A stretch of DNA of 64,000 nt from Bacteroidota bacterium (GTDB lineage Bacteria > Bacteroidota > Bacteroidia > B-17B0 > Aurantibacillaceae). The DNA is taken from contig PLYA01000056.1 in assembly GCA_003153315.1 (NCBI GenBank), forward strand, positions 84,087 through 148,086, read 5' to 3'. Shown here in pieces: positions 29,856 to 38,190 of the stretch (position 1 is the stretch's first letter; each line of letters starts with the position of its first letter). The translations under genes and the position numbers were made by a program. The notes beneath the pieces are model-generated. The model saw only the letters and a program-made list of their open reading frames with translations. It had not been told where the DNA came from and ran no database searches.

Positions 29856-30830
29856 TTAATTGTTTCGCTGAGTGCTACGCAATTCTTTAATAAGGGTTGC
29901 AAAGTAAGCACTTTTTTCGGGAAATTTCAAACTTAAAATTTCATAAGCTCTGATGGCTTTACCATGGTTACCTTGTAGCATATATATCTTGGCTAAGGTT
30001 TCGGTTACCAAATTCTCATCCTCTAGTACACTGCTGCGGGTTTTTTGGCTTGCTGCATAGAAATTTTTATCTGCCTGAGGCTTGGAAATACGCATTTCTT
30101 CCTTCAGCAATTTATCCAGAAACACCTGCTTTTCACTTTTTAGCTTGGGAGTTTGCTCTTTAGGAGTTGTTTGTATGGTTATTTGCTTACTGATATTGGG
30201 TACTTGCTTAAGCCAATCGGTAAAAGAACGGGGCTCATCTATGCCAATCTCAGGTTCTTTCTCTGTCAGTTTTAAAATCTCGGTTTCAACATAAGCCTCC
30301 ATAACAGGCTTTAAAATAATTTCATCCAGCGTTTCGGTCTGTAAATTGGTTGGCTCTGTTTTCACTTCTTCTATAACAGGTGTTATAGCCTCTGCTGCCA
30401 CCGGTATATGTTCAGAATTACTTGTTACCTGCTCAACTGGTTTTTGTTCATTAGTAGGGTTAACAATAGTATAGGTTATGTTAATAGGAGAAATTACTTT
30501 TTCGGGCTTTTCTAACTCCTTGCTAACAGGTTCTTTCTTTATTTCTTCAACAGGGGTAATACTTTCAACCTGAGGTAGGTTGTTTATTATTTTATTTACA
30601 GGCGAATTAATCAATCGATATAAAACCGAACGGTTGCCTGCAACAACAGCTGTTCTTTTTAAAGCCGAATGGTAGTTGATATGTTTTACATTATTAAGCG
30701 TTTTGGCGTAAAGCAAGTGTGCTGTTTGAAAACAAGGATAATCAGCTATAATTTTTTCTATGGCAGGAATATGGGCTTCATCCAATAAGTTTGGATGATC
30801 CATTAAATCTATAAACTGCTCTATCTTCAT
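29856..30830 (-). CDS. Bacteroidota-specific hypothetical upstream of secG
   Basis: A 324-residue protein without signal or membrane segment. The N-terminus (FIDLMDHPNLLDEAHIPAIEKII, YPCFQTAHLLYAKTL) is helical and conserved-looking. A long low-complexity middle about 95-240 is rich in Glu, Pro, Thr and Lys. The C-terminal 60 residues form a TPR-like pair (LVTETLAKIYMLQGNHGKAIRAYEILSLKFPEKS, quoted over two helices). Proteins of this type commonly precede secG in this phylum. Function unknown. Confidence 0.75.
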   Translation of the reverse strand: MKIEQFIDLMDHPNLLDEAHIPAIEKIIADYPCFQTAHLLYAKTLNNVKHINYHSALKRTAVVAGNRSVLYRLINSPVNKIINNLPQVESITPVEEIKKEPVSKELEKPEKVISPINITYTIVNPTNEQKPVEQVTSNSEHIPVAAEAITPVIEEVKTEPTNLQTETLDEIILKPVMEAYVETEILKLTEKEPEIGIDEPRSFTDWLKQVPNISKQITIQTTPKEQTPKLKSEKQVFLDKLLKEEMRISKPQADKNFYAASQKTRSSVLEDENLVTETLAKIYMLQGNHGKAIRAYEILSLKFPEKSAYFATLIKELRSTQRNN

Positions 30831-30888
30831 TATTTTTGGGAAGCCAAAAATAAGAATAATTTTAAGGGAGTGCTAAATAACTAATCTG

Positions 30889-31818
30889 TTATGGTAGAAC
30901 TTCTATACCATTTTTTTTATTAATTACTTCCTGTATAGGACTTACAGGAAAATAGCCATGTTTTTCTAAGGCAAGTTGTTGCTGTGGGGCTAATTCAAAT
31001 TTTATGAAATCTAAAATCTTACTATCTACATCTTTTCTCACATATTGATACAAAGCCCTTGTTAAAGGATATTCGCCATATTTAATAGATTGTATATCAA
31101 ACGGAGAGCATGCCCTGCCCCCTTCTATGGATATATTTATAGGCCAAATGCGTGTATAGGGTTTTCCGTTTCTATCTATAATAGCACCCGAACTAACGTA
31201 ACCTACGGCTCCTTTTTCACTTTCTACTTTTTCTATTATTTGATAATTGTGGGCAAACTTTGAAACATTGGTAGGAAATTGGTCTAAGAAAAGCCTTCTA
31301 AGCATGTAATGATACGTACCCGAGTTTTCATCTCTTCCGTAAATAACAATAGGCAAGTCTACTCCTCCAACTTCTTTCCAGTTTTTAATATCTCCCCTAA
31401 AAATACCTTTTAACTGGTCTAATGACAGGCTGTCTACTCCTACCTGACGGTGGGTAATAATTGCCACCGCATCTCCGGCAATAATAAAAGAACGCGTATC
31501 AATTTTATTGGCTTCCGCTTCGCTTATCTCTTCATCTGTTAAAGCCCTTGAAGCATTGGCTATATGCGTTTCGTTTTTTAATAGTGCCTGAACCCCTTTA
31601 GCCGAACCACCTCCCGTAATATCAAATACGGCATCGGGGTATGCTTTTTTATATTCGCCCGATAAAAAGATAATTAAATTAAACTCGGAATCAGAACCTT
31701 TTATAACAATATCCGTTGTGTTAGCTATGCCCTTACGCTTAGTAAGTATAAAAGAGGTAATGATGGTAACTGTTAACCCCACCACAAGTAACAGGATACT
31801 AATTTGTTTTCTTTTCAT
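30889..31818 (-). CDS. pstS: PstS-like phosphate-binding protein, membrane-anchored
   Basis: A 309-residue periplasmic solute-binding protein of the PBP-like phosphate family. An N-terminal helix (ISILLLVVGLTVTIITSFIL) has no lipobox, so it may remain as an anchor. The ligand-binding motifs of PstS-type proteins are visible: KGSDSEFNL near residue 40, ITGGGSAKGVQALL, YGRDENSGTYHYM and GAVGYVSSGA. The pstCAB genes are not in the window. A three-repeat Pho-box-like element lies about 93-125 bases upstream, so phosphate control is likely. Confidence 0.9.
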   Translation of the reverse strand: MKRKQISILLLVVGLTVTIITSFILTKRKGIANTTDIVIKGSDSEFNLIIFLSGEYKKAYPDAVFDITGGGSAKGVQALLKNETHIANASRALTDEEISEAEANKIDTRSFIIAGDAVAIITHRQVGVDSLSLDQLKGIFRGDIKNWKEVGGVDLPIVIYGRDENSGTYHYMLRRLFLDQFPTNVSKFAHNYQIIEKVESEKGAVGYVSSGAIIDRNGKPYTRIWPINISIEGGRACSPFDIQSIKYGEYPLTRALYQYVRKDVDSKILDFIKFELAPQQQLALEKHGYFPVSPIQEVINKKNGIEVLP

Positions 31819-31910
31819 GTTGTTTTGTTTTTTTTATTGCACCATGCCGTTCGCCAAAAGGCTCGGGTCATAATTCTGACTTCGTGCAAAGTACGGCATT
31901 AAGCAGGCGT

Positions 31911-31943
31911 TTGATGTTATCCCAATATTAAGTTTACGTTAAG
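31911..31943 (-). promoter_or_regulatory. Pho-box-like tandem repeat upstream of pstS
   Basis: Read on the minus strand, three consecutive 11-bp units: CTTAACGTAAA, CTTAATATTGG, GATAACATCAA. The 7+4 layout is that of PhoB boxes, though the heptamer differs from the E. coli one. A -7-like TACTTTG lies at 31887-31893, 17 bases after the last unit. The same elements precede the Oar-type receptor and the PiT transporter. Binding by a PhoB-like regulator is inferred. Confidence 0.72.
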
Positions 31944-32036
31944 ATTTTGAGGGATATCAACAGGCAGTTAACAAAGTTTTAAGGTTTATAGATAATGCCT
32001 TTCATATATAATTGCCATTTCATTTACATACAAACA

Positions 32037-32063
32037 AAAAAATCTCCCCGCTTTCGCAGAGAG
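32037..32063 (-). terminator. Rho-independent terminator, minus strand
   Basis: On the minus strand CTCTCTGC, loop GAAA, GCGGGGAG forms an 8-bp stem with two G-U pairs, followed by A and seven T. It would end a transcript coming from the array B region. The gene it belonged to is not intact (see the remnant at 32142-32258). The pstS promoter is directly downstream. Confidence 0.75.
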
Positions 32064-32141
32064 GTTTTACTTGTTTTAAACCAAGGCAGCTTGGCAGATA
32101 CACTAAACCGCCTTTTTCAAAAAACGAATTTATATTTAGGT

Positions 32142-32258
32142 TTAAGCAGTTGCTGATGTAGGAATAGTTGTGCCTGTATGTATAGTGCCACCCATGGCAG
32201 CGCTAACAACTGTGTTGGCACTCCATACGCTGATAAAGTTAATACCGCTACTATAGCA
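32142..32258 (-). pseudogene. Possible C-terminal remnant of a decayed gene
   Basis: An open stretch of 38 codons ending in TAA at 32142-32144, without its own convincing start. It reads NFISVWSANTVVSAAMGG and then a Thr-rich tail. It is in the same frame as the heptad ORF of array B and separated from it only by one TAA at 32259-32261. The neighbouring frame just upstream reads KLNAFNAIVAVL, as if a frameshift split one protein. A strong terminator lies 80 bases downstream. No homologue recognised; could equally be chance. Confidence 0.3.
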
Positions 32259-32364
32259 TTAAACGCATTCAGCTTGATGATTTGTTTTTATATCCATTGT
32301 TTTTTTGGTTTTAATTACTGTATACCTTACAGCGAGGTTTTGTTTATTTATGTTTTTATTAGGT

Positions 32365-32679
32365 TTCACTCCGGTCAGTTTGGTTTTCACTCCATCCGGT
32401 TTAGGTTTCACCCCAGTCAGATTGGGTTTCACTCCGGTTAGTTTGGATTTCACTCCAGTCAGTTTGGTTTTCACTCCAGTCAGTTTGGATTTCACTCCAT
32501 CCAGTTTAGGTTTCACTCCGGTCAGTTTGGTTTTCACTCCATCCAGTTTAGGTTTCACTCCATCCAGTTTGGTTTTCACTGCGGTCAGATTGGTTTTCAC
32601 TCCATCCGAATTGGATTTCACAATAGTCTAATTGGATTTCAAACCGACAGAATGGGTTTTCACAAAAACCTAACCTGCT
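32365..32679. repeat. Array B: about 15 tandem 21-bp units
   Basis: Thirteen well conserved and two weaker units, each exactly 21 bp, starting TTCACTCC on the plus strand and ending GGTT, GGAT or AGGT. On the minus strand a GTG-initiated frame (32259-32621) reads as heptads VKTKLTG, VKPKLDG, VKSKLTG for 12 units and then runs on for about 30 residues. Nearly all variation is at two codons of the seven. The opposite strand is also open over this stretch. Upstream units contain a TAG. Whether any of it is translated is unknown. The rest of the gap 31819-32880 holds the pstS Pho box, a terminator and a gene remnant; 32680-32880 shows nothing. Confidence 0.93.
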
Positions 32680-32880
32680 TTCATGGGTTTTCTTTTAAAT
32701 TACCTAAAGGCAATTTTGGTTTTAGCTTGTGCTTTCATCATATTAAATGGTTTAGCATAGCTTTTACCTCATGTAGTTTGTGCTTACAGGTATTTAAATG
32801 GAGTTTTTTAAAGAAAGTTACATTTTTCTTTATGATATTATTAATAATTACAATTAATCTGTTAATAACTCGAAATTCAA

Positions 32881-33075
32881 TTAAAGTGGCTCTGTTGCAT
32901 TCAACTTGCTTTTATCCGCAAAAATGGATGTTTTACCATAGAAGAAAGGTAATATCTTTTTTCTTATTTTTTTAGCTCCTTTTTTTCGAACTCTTCCGGT
33001 ACTTACCATTTGATAAATAAGGTACATCATAGTACCTAAAGCCAATACAGATAATATAATTATTTTAACCATCAT
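32881..33075 (-). CDS. Small single-span membrane protein, hypothetical
   Basis: A 64-residue frame with one N-terminal hydrophobic helix (IIILSVLALGTMMYLIYQM) followed by a very basic stretch (RVRKKGAKKIRKK), which fits an inner-membrane protein with a cytoplasmic basic tail. Start at 33075 or the adjacent Met at 33072. It is divergent from the Oar-type receptor, and their shared 212-base promoter region holds the Pho boxes. No family recognised. It is plausible but could be a chance frame. Confidence 0.45.
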   Translation of the reverse strand: MMVKIIILSVLALGTMMYLIYQMVSTGRVRKKGAKKIRKKILPFFYGKTSIFADKSKLNATEPL

Positions 33076-33161
33076 GTTGTTGTTAATTCCAGTAAAGTTA
33101 AGAAAAATAAAGACTTAATGCAAAAAATAAGCAGTGCTTTATAAACAGATTTAAGTTAACA

Positions 33162-33236
33162 CTTAACAATTCCTTAACATTAGAGGTTAAGACTTAACAA
33201 TTCCTTAACATTAGGATAACATTCCCTTAACATTAC
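33162..33236 (+). promoter_or_regulatory. Duplicated Pho-box-like element upstream of the Oar-type receptor
   Basis: First block 33162-33183: CTTAACAATTC, CTTAACATTAG. Second block 33193-33236, offset by 31 bp (three helical turns): CTTAACAATTC, CTTAACATTAG, GATAACATTCC, CTTAACATTAC. All units are 11 bp. A -7-like TTGCTTCG lies at 33253-33260, 16 bases after the last unit; the ATG is at 33288. It is the strongest of three such sites in the window. Confidence 0.75.
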
Positions 33237-33287
33237 TAATTGATAAAAAATGTTGCTTCGCTGCAAATTTTTTAACAACAAAAACTC

Positions 33288-36200
33288 ATGAAAAAAAACC
33301 TACAAAAGAGTGTAATGAAACGATTAAAAACAGCAGCCCTATGGGCATTGATGGGCACATCAAGCTTGGGCTTTGCTCAAATGACCAGTTCATCTATGAA
33401 TGGTAAAGTAACCGACTCGAAAGGAGAGGTTATACCCGGAGCTACGATATTGGCAGTTCATGTGCCAACCGGTACAAAGTATCCAACCTCAACCGATGGC
33501 AATGGATTGTATCATTTAGTAAACCTAAACCCCGGTGGACCTTATAGTGTTAAGGTAAGTTTTATGGGTTATACCGATAAGCAACAAGATAATATAACCC
33601 TTGCCTTGGGAGAAAACCAACGTATAGACTATAAAATGGCTGATGATACCAAACAACTGGAAGAAGTTGTGGTTACCAGCAATGTAGATGAAAACAAAAA
33701 AGGTACTGATACGCGTATTACCCGAGAACAATTACAAACCTTGCCTACTTTGTCTCGTAGCATGACAGATTTCTCTAAACTTACCCCTCAAAGCAGCAAC
33801 AACTCGTTTGCCGGTACCAACTTTCGTTATAACAACATAACCTTAGATGGTGCTATTGCCAATGATGCTATTGGTTTTAGCCCGAGTTTAGGTGGTGTAA
33901 GCGGAACCAGCAACATGCTTAGCAGCAGTACGCGCAGCAACGCTATTAGTTTAGATGCCATACAGGATATGCAGGTAAGTATTGCCCCTTATGATGTGAA
34001 ATTAGGAAACTTTACCGGTGGTAGTATTAACGCCGTTACCCGTCGTGGTACAAATGAAATTGAGGGTTCTGTTTATGGTTTTGGCAGAAACTCAATGCTT
34101 ACAGGTTTAGATAATAGTGGCGATAAAAGTAAAATGCCATCAAACTACCACGATGACCAAATTGGTTTTAGAGTGGGTGCGCCTATTATAAAAGATAAAG
34201 TTTTCTTTTTTCTGAATTATGAAAATACCGACAGACAAGAGCCTGTATTTTATATGCCAGGTCAATCAGGTACGTTTATGACTACGGCTATTGCACAGCA
34301 AATAACGGATAGTTTAAAGAGTTCTACTTTCTTGCCAAAATCTCAGTATAACCCAAATGGTGCTTACGACCCGGGTGCATTCAACAGTTATAGCAACTTT
34401 GTTAAAAGTAATAAAGCTTTTTTTCGCTTAGATTTTAATCTAAGTAGTAAGCATCAACTTAATATACGTAATAACTATGTGATATCTTCTGCATCTAACT
34501 TAGAGCAATCAGGCACTCAATTTGAATTTGGTAATTACGACTTTGTTCAGCACAATAACAACAACAGTACTGTAGCTGAGTTAAAAAGCCGCTTTACCGA
34601 TAAAACATCAAACAGCTTAATATTAGGAGCCACTTTTGTACATGATTACAGAGACCCTACAGGCAGCTTGTTTCCTCAGATACAAATTAACGGAGTTAAT
34701 GGTAGCGGAACTATTTTGTTAGGTACTAACCGCGAGGCAGGTGTTTTTAATATGAAACAGAAGACTTATGAGTTTACAGATAACTTTAATTATTACTTAG
34801 GTAAACACACCTTAACATTTGGTACTCACAACGAAATGTATCATATCGATTATGGCTTTATCAATTCTTGGAACGGGCGTTTTGACTACAGTAGTTTGGC
34901 TAACTTTTTTGCAAATGACCCATCTCGTATGAGAGCGGTTTATAGTTTAAATGATAATACACAAAACTACAACCAAACACATCCGGTATCTTCTTTCAAT
35001 GTATTAATGTCAAGTCTTTACGCACAAGATGAGTGGGCAATAAAAGACAACTTTAAGTTATCATATGGTATCAGAGCTGATATTTCTGTAGTGCCAAACG
35101 GCCCTGCTCAAGGCCCTGCAGCAACAACGGCACCGGATAATACACACTATAGCAACACCTACACCAGCACACAGGTTAACCAAATAAACAATAAGGTATT
35201 TGGTCAGGTTATGCCAACACCTCGCTTAGGTTTTACGTATGATGTAATGAAGAACAAAAAAGTAGTTATTCGTGGTGGTAGCGGTATATTTACCGGCCGT
35301 ATACCATTTGCTTGGTTAGGTTATGCCTATTATAACAATGGGGTAAACTATGGTGCATTTGATGATAAAACGGTTCCGGTGCATACGCACATTCCAACAG
35401 ACCCAACCCAGTTTGCAGCATTTAATACCAATGTGCTTCACCAACCAAACCGAGTTGAGATAGATCAGATAGATAAAAACTTTCACCTTCCACAAACATG
35501 GCGCAGTAACCTTGCTGTAGATTTTAATTTATTTAAAGGTTATAAACTTACTTTAGAAGGTATTTATACCAAAACCCTTTATGATGTAATGTTTAAATCA
35601 ACCAACCTGAAAGATTCTGTAAAATATTATGCGCAGGATGTAAATCATGTTCAGCCTGTTTATTTAAGCGGTGGCCCTACAGGGCAACGTGTTGATAATA
35701 ACTTATCTTCGTCTTACTTAATAACAAACACAAAACAAGGTTACCGTTATCAGTTAACCGCTCAGTTATCTAAACAATACAAAATAGGTATAAACTTTAT
35801 GGCCGCTTATACCTATGGTCAGTCTAAAGATATAAGCAATGGTATTCGTAACTCTTTCGAGTCTAACTGGCAGTTGAACCAGGCTACTAATGCTAACAAC
35901 CCTCAGCTTACATACTCAAACTTTGACGTTCGTCATCGTATAGTGGCAACTGTAGGTTATAAAAAATCATGGAATGAAAGATTAACCTCTTACTTATCTT
36001 TGATATTTACAGGTCAGTCAGGTACTCCATATACTTGGGATATAACAGCTAACAACAAGCTTACCAACAGTGGTCAACAGGTTGATTTATTCTACATTCC
36101 AAAGGTGCAAAGTGATATTAATTTAGTTACGTATAACGTTAATGGTGTTGCGTATACTGCTCAACAACAATGGAATGATTTGAATAACTACATCAGTAAC

Positions 36201-36560
36201 GATAAATACTTAAATGCTCATCGCGGACAGTATACTGAGCGTAATGGTGCGCGCACTCCTTGGCTAAATCAATTAGATATGCGCTTTATGCAGGATATTG
36301 TAATTAAAGGCAGAAATAAACTGCAACTTACTTTTGATATCATAAACCTAACTAATTTAATTAATCCAAACTGGGGCTGGCAGTATTTTGTACCAAATAC
36401 GCTTAACTCCTCTGCATCTATTGGCCTAACTCCATTAGGAAGTACAGGAACTAATGGTAACCCTAATTTTAATTTTAGTGCTCCAACAACCAAACCTTAT
36501 TCTACCGATAAAATTGGTTCTCGTTGGCAAGGACAAATTGGGGTGAGATACCTGTTTTAG
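33288..36560 (+). CDS. Oar-type TonB-dependent receptor, probably phosphate-regulated
   Basis: A 1090-residue outer-membrane receptor. Signal peptide ending about residue 31 (SLGFAQ), CarboxypepD-like domain about 36-115 (SMNGKVTDSKGEVIPGATILAV), Oar-like plug (DTRITREQLQTLPTLSRSM, FRYNNITLDGA, GGSINAVTRRGTNEIEG), then a large barrel with the IRGGSGIFTGR and NPRLGF-like segments of this family and terminal IGVRYLF. No SusD gene follows. The duplicated Pho-box-like element upstream and the PiT phosphate transporter downstream suggest it imports a phosphate compound; that role is inference. Confidence 0.9.
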   Translation: MKKNLQKSVMKRLKTAALWALMGTSSLGFAQMTSSSMNGKVTDSKGEVIPGATILAVHVPTGTKYPTSTDGNGLYHLVNLNPGGPYSVKVSFMGYTDKQQDNITLALGENQRIDYKMADDTKQLEEVVVTSNVDENKKGTDTRITREQLQTLPTLSRSMTDFSKLTPQSSNNSFAGTNFRYNNITLDGAIANDAIGFSPSLGGVSGTSNMLSSSTRSNAISLDAIQDMQVSIAPYDVKLGNFTGGSINAVTRRGTNEIEGSVYGFGRNSMLTGLDNSGDKSKMPSNYHDDQIGFRVGAPIIKDKVFFFLNYENTDRQEPVFYMPGQSGTFMTTAIAQQITDSLKSSTFLPKSQYNPNGAYDPGAFNSYSNFVKSNKAFFRLDFNLSSKHQLNIRNNYVISSASNLEQSGTQFEFGNYDFVQHNNNNSTVAELKSRFTDKTSNSLILGATFVHDYRDPTGSLFPQIQINGVNGSGTILLGTNREAGVFNMKQKTYEFTDNFNYYLGKHTLTFGTHNEMYHIDYGFINSWNGRFDYSSLANFFANDPSRMRAVYSLNDNTQNYNQTHPVSSFNVLMSSLYAQDEWAIKDNFKLSYGIRADISVVPNGPAQGPAATTAPDNTHYSNTYTSTQVNQINNKVFGQVMPTPRLGFTYDVMKNKKVVIRGGSGIFTGRIPFAWLGYAYYNNGVNYGAFDDKTVPVHTHIPTDPTQFAAFNTNVLHQPNRVEIDQIDKNFHLPQTWRSNLAVDFNLFKGYKLTLEGIYTKTLYDVMFKSTNLKDSVKYYAQDVNHVQPVYLSGGPTGQRVDNNLSSSYLITNTKQGYRYQLTAQLSKQYKIGINFMAAYTYGQSKDISNGIRNSFESNWQLNQATNANNPQLTYSNFDVRHRIVATVGYKKSWNERLTSYLSLIFTGQSGTPYTWDITANNKLTNSGQQVDLFYIPKVQSDINLVTYNVNGVAYTAQQQWNDLNNYISNDKYLNAHRGQYTERNGARTPWLNQLDMRFMQDIVIKGRNKLQLTFDIINLTNLINPNWGWQYFVPNTLNSSASIGLTPLGSTGTNGNPNFNFSAPTTKPYSTDKIGSRWQGQIGVRYLF

Positions 36561-36598
36561 ACAAGACAAAAACAGTTACTGATTAAGTTACCTCATGT

Positions 36599-36628
36599 AA
36601 AAGCCCCAAAGAAATTTGGGGCTTTTTT
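36599..36628 (+). terminator. Rho-independent terminator after the Oar-type receptor
   Basis: AAGCCCCAAA, loop GAAA, TTTGGGGCTT is a perfect 10-bp stem followed by a T run (36623-36628). It lies 40 bases past the receptor stop and separates it from the PiT transporter, which has its own Pho-like promoter. Confidence 0.92.
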
Positions 36629-36659
36629 ATGTGATTGTTTAAAAAAATAAAGACAAAAC

Positions 36660-36681
36660 CTTAACAATTTCTTAATATTGG
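36660..36681 (+). promoter_or_regulatory. Pho-box-like element upstream of the PiT transporter
   Basis: Two 11-bp units, CTTAACAATTT and CTTAATATTGG, the second identical to the middle unit before pstS. A -7-like TAACTTCG lies at 36700-36707, 18 bases after the second unit, and the ATG is at 36730. Weaker than the other two sites because the third unit is not conserved. Confidence 0.68.
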
Positions 36682-36729
36682 TAATTTCAGATAAGATAAT
36701 AACTTCGCAGGCTTAATATAGGGCTGTTT

Positions 36730-38115
36730 ATGGCTACAGGAATTTTAGTTGTTTTAGTAATTTGCCTTATATTGGCTTGTGCTTTTGAGTTTGTAAATGG
36801 CTTTCATGATACGGCAAATGCGGTTGCTACTGTTATTTATACCAATACCTTAAAACCAACCGTAGCTGTTGTTTGGAGCGGGCTTTGTAATTTTATCGGT
36901 GTTATGGTAGGCGGTATTGGGGTGGCCATGGGCATAGTAAACCTGCTTCCGGTGGAGGTATTGGTAGATTCCAGTCTTTCGCATGGCGTTGCCATGATAC
37001 TGGCCCTATTAATAACAGCCATTATCTGGAATTTGGGTACCTGGCTATTGGGCTTGCCTTCCTCCTCTTCGCATACCTTAATAGGCTCTATACTGGGTGT
37101 AGGTCTTGCGTTCTACTTTATTAATGGTAAAGATGCCGTAAACTGGAGCAAAGCCCAGGAAATTGGTATGGCGCTTTTGTTCTCTCCGTTATTTGGTTTT
37201 GGTATGGCTATAGTTATTATGTACCTTTTTAAACGCCTGATTAAAAACGAAGTAATTTACAAAGAACCCAAACCGGGTGTAACCCCTCCTGTTTGGATAC
37301 GCATCATACTTACTGTTACCTGTACGCTGGTTAGCTTTTTTCATGGCAGTAACGACGGGCAGAAGGGTATTGGTTTAATTATGCTGATAATGATTGTTTT
37401 TATTCCGAAAGATTATGTAATAAATTCCACACAGGATATTAAAGCTACTTATTCTGAAATGTATGTAATAAAGCATTATTTAGATAAAAGCAACGCACAA
37501 CGGTTAACAGGAAAAGAAATTGAAGTTTATAAGAAAACAAATGAGGTGCTTGATAAAGTATTAGCTATCACTAAAGATAAGAATACCGTAAGTGATATAG
37601 AGCCTGAAAAGCGTTTTGAAGTGCGTAAAGGAATTATTGTAATTTCTAAAAATATAGAGAATTTATTTAAAGGCAAAAACCTCTTACTTACCGAGAATGA
37701 AATGAGGGTAATTGAAACGCGTATCAGTCAAAGTAAATCTGCTACAGATTATGCGCCAAACTGGGTTCCGGTTATCATATCACTTTCTTTAGGTTTAGGT
37801 ACTATGGTGGGTTGGAAACGCATTGTAAAAACCGTTGGAGAAAAAATAGGCAAACAACACATGAGCTATGCGCAGGGCGCTTCTGCCGAAATAGTAGCCG
37901 CCAGTACCATTGGGCTTTCTACCTGGTTTTCGGTTCCGGTAAGTACCACACATGTATTATCATCGGGTATTGCAGGTACCATGGTAGCAAAAAAAGGATT
38001 GAAAAACCTGCAAAAGAAAACCATTCAAAGTATTCTATTAGCCTGGATACTTACCCTGCCTGTAACCATGTTACTTTCGGGCAGTTTGTTCTTATTATTC
38101 CGCTGGTTGTTTTAA
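36730..38115 (+). CDS. pit: PiT-family inorganic phosphate transporter
   Basis: A 461-residue inner-membrane protein with two copies of the PiT signature: GFHDTANAVATVIYT near residue 24 and FFHGSNDGQKGIG near 203. About five helices precede and five follow a cytoplasmic domain at about 230-330 (IKATYSEMYVIKHYL through RISQSKSATDY). The end half repeats GASAEIVAASTIGLSTWFSVPVSTTHVL (read in two parts). Imports phosphate with H+ or Na+. A PhoU-like partner is not adjacent. A Pho-box-like site precedes it. Confidence 0.95.
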   Translation: MATGILVVLVICLILACAFEFVNGFHDTANAVATVIYTNTLKPTVAVVWSGLCNFIGVMVGGIGVAMGIVNLLPVEVLVDSSLSHGVAMILALLITAIIWNLGTWLLGLPSSSSHTLIGSILGVGLAFYFINGKDAVNWSKAQEIGMALLFSPLFGFGMAIVIMYLFKRLIKNEVIYKEPKPGVTPPVWIRIILTVTCTLVSFFHGSNDGQKGIGLIMLIMIVFIPKDYVINSTQDIKATYSEMYVIKHYLDKSNAQRLTGKEIEVYKKTNEVLDKVLAITKDKNTVSDIEPEKRFEVRKGIIVISKNIENLFKGKNLLLTENEMRVIETRISQSKSATDYAPNWVPVIISLSLGLGTMVGWKRIVKTVGEKIGKQHMSYAQGASAEIVAASTIGLSTWFSVPVSTTHVLSSGIAGTMVAKKGLKNLQKKTIQSILLAWILTLPVTMLLSGSLFLLFRWLF

Positions 38116-38190
38116 GCGTTCTGAATGATGAGTTATAAGTGATGAGTTGGGAAGCACAATTTATAACTTATAACTTATAACTTTGCCGAG

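Noticed and set aside
32305..32631. Plus-strand ORF of 108 codons over array B
   Set aside because: It is the mirror of the 21-bp array; the minus frame has the more regular peptide repeat and a downstream terminator on its strand.
38116..38190. Inverted GTTATAAGT / ACTTATAAC repeat before the AI-2E gene
   Set aside because: AT-rich and short, no T run after it; too weak to call a terminator or operator.
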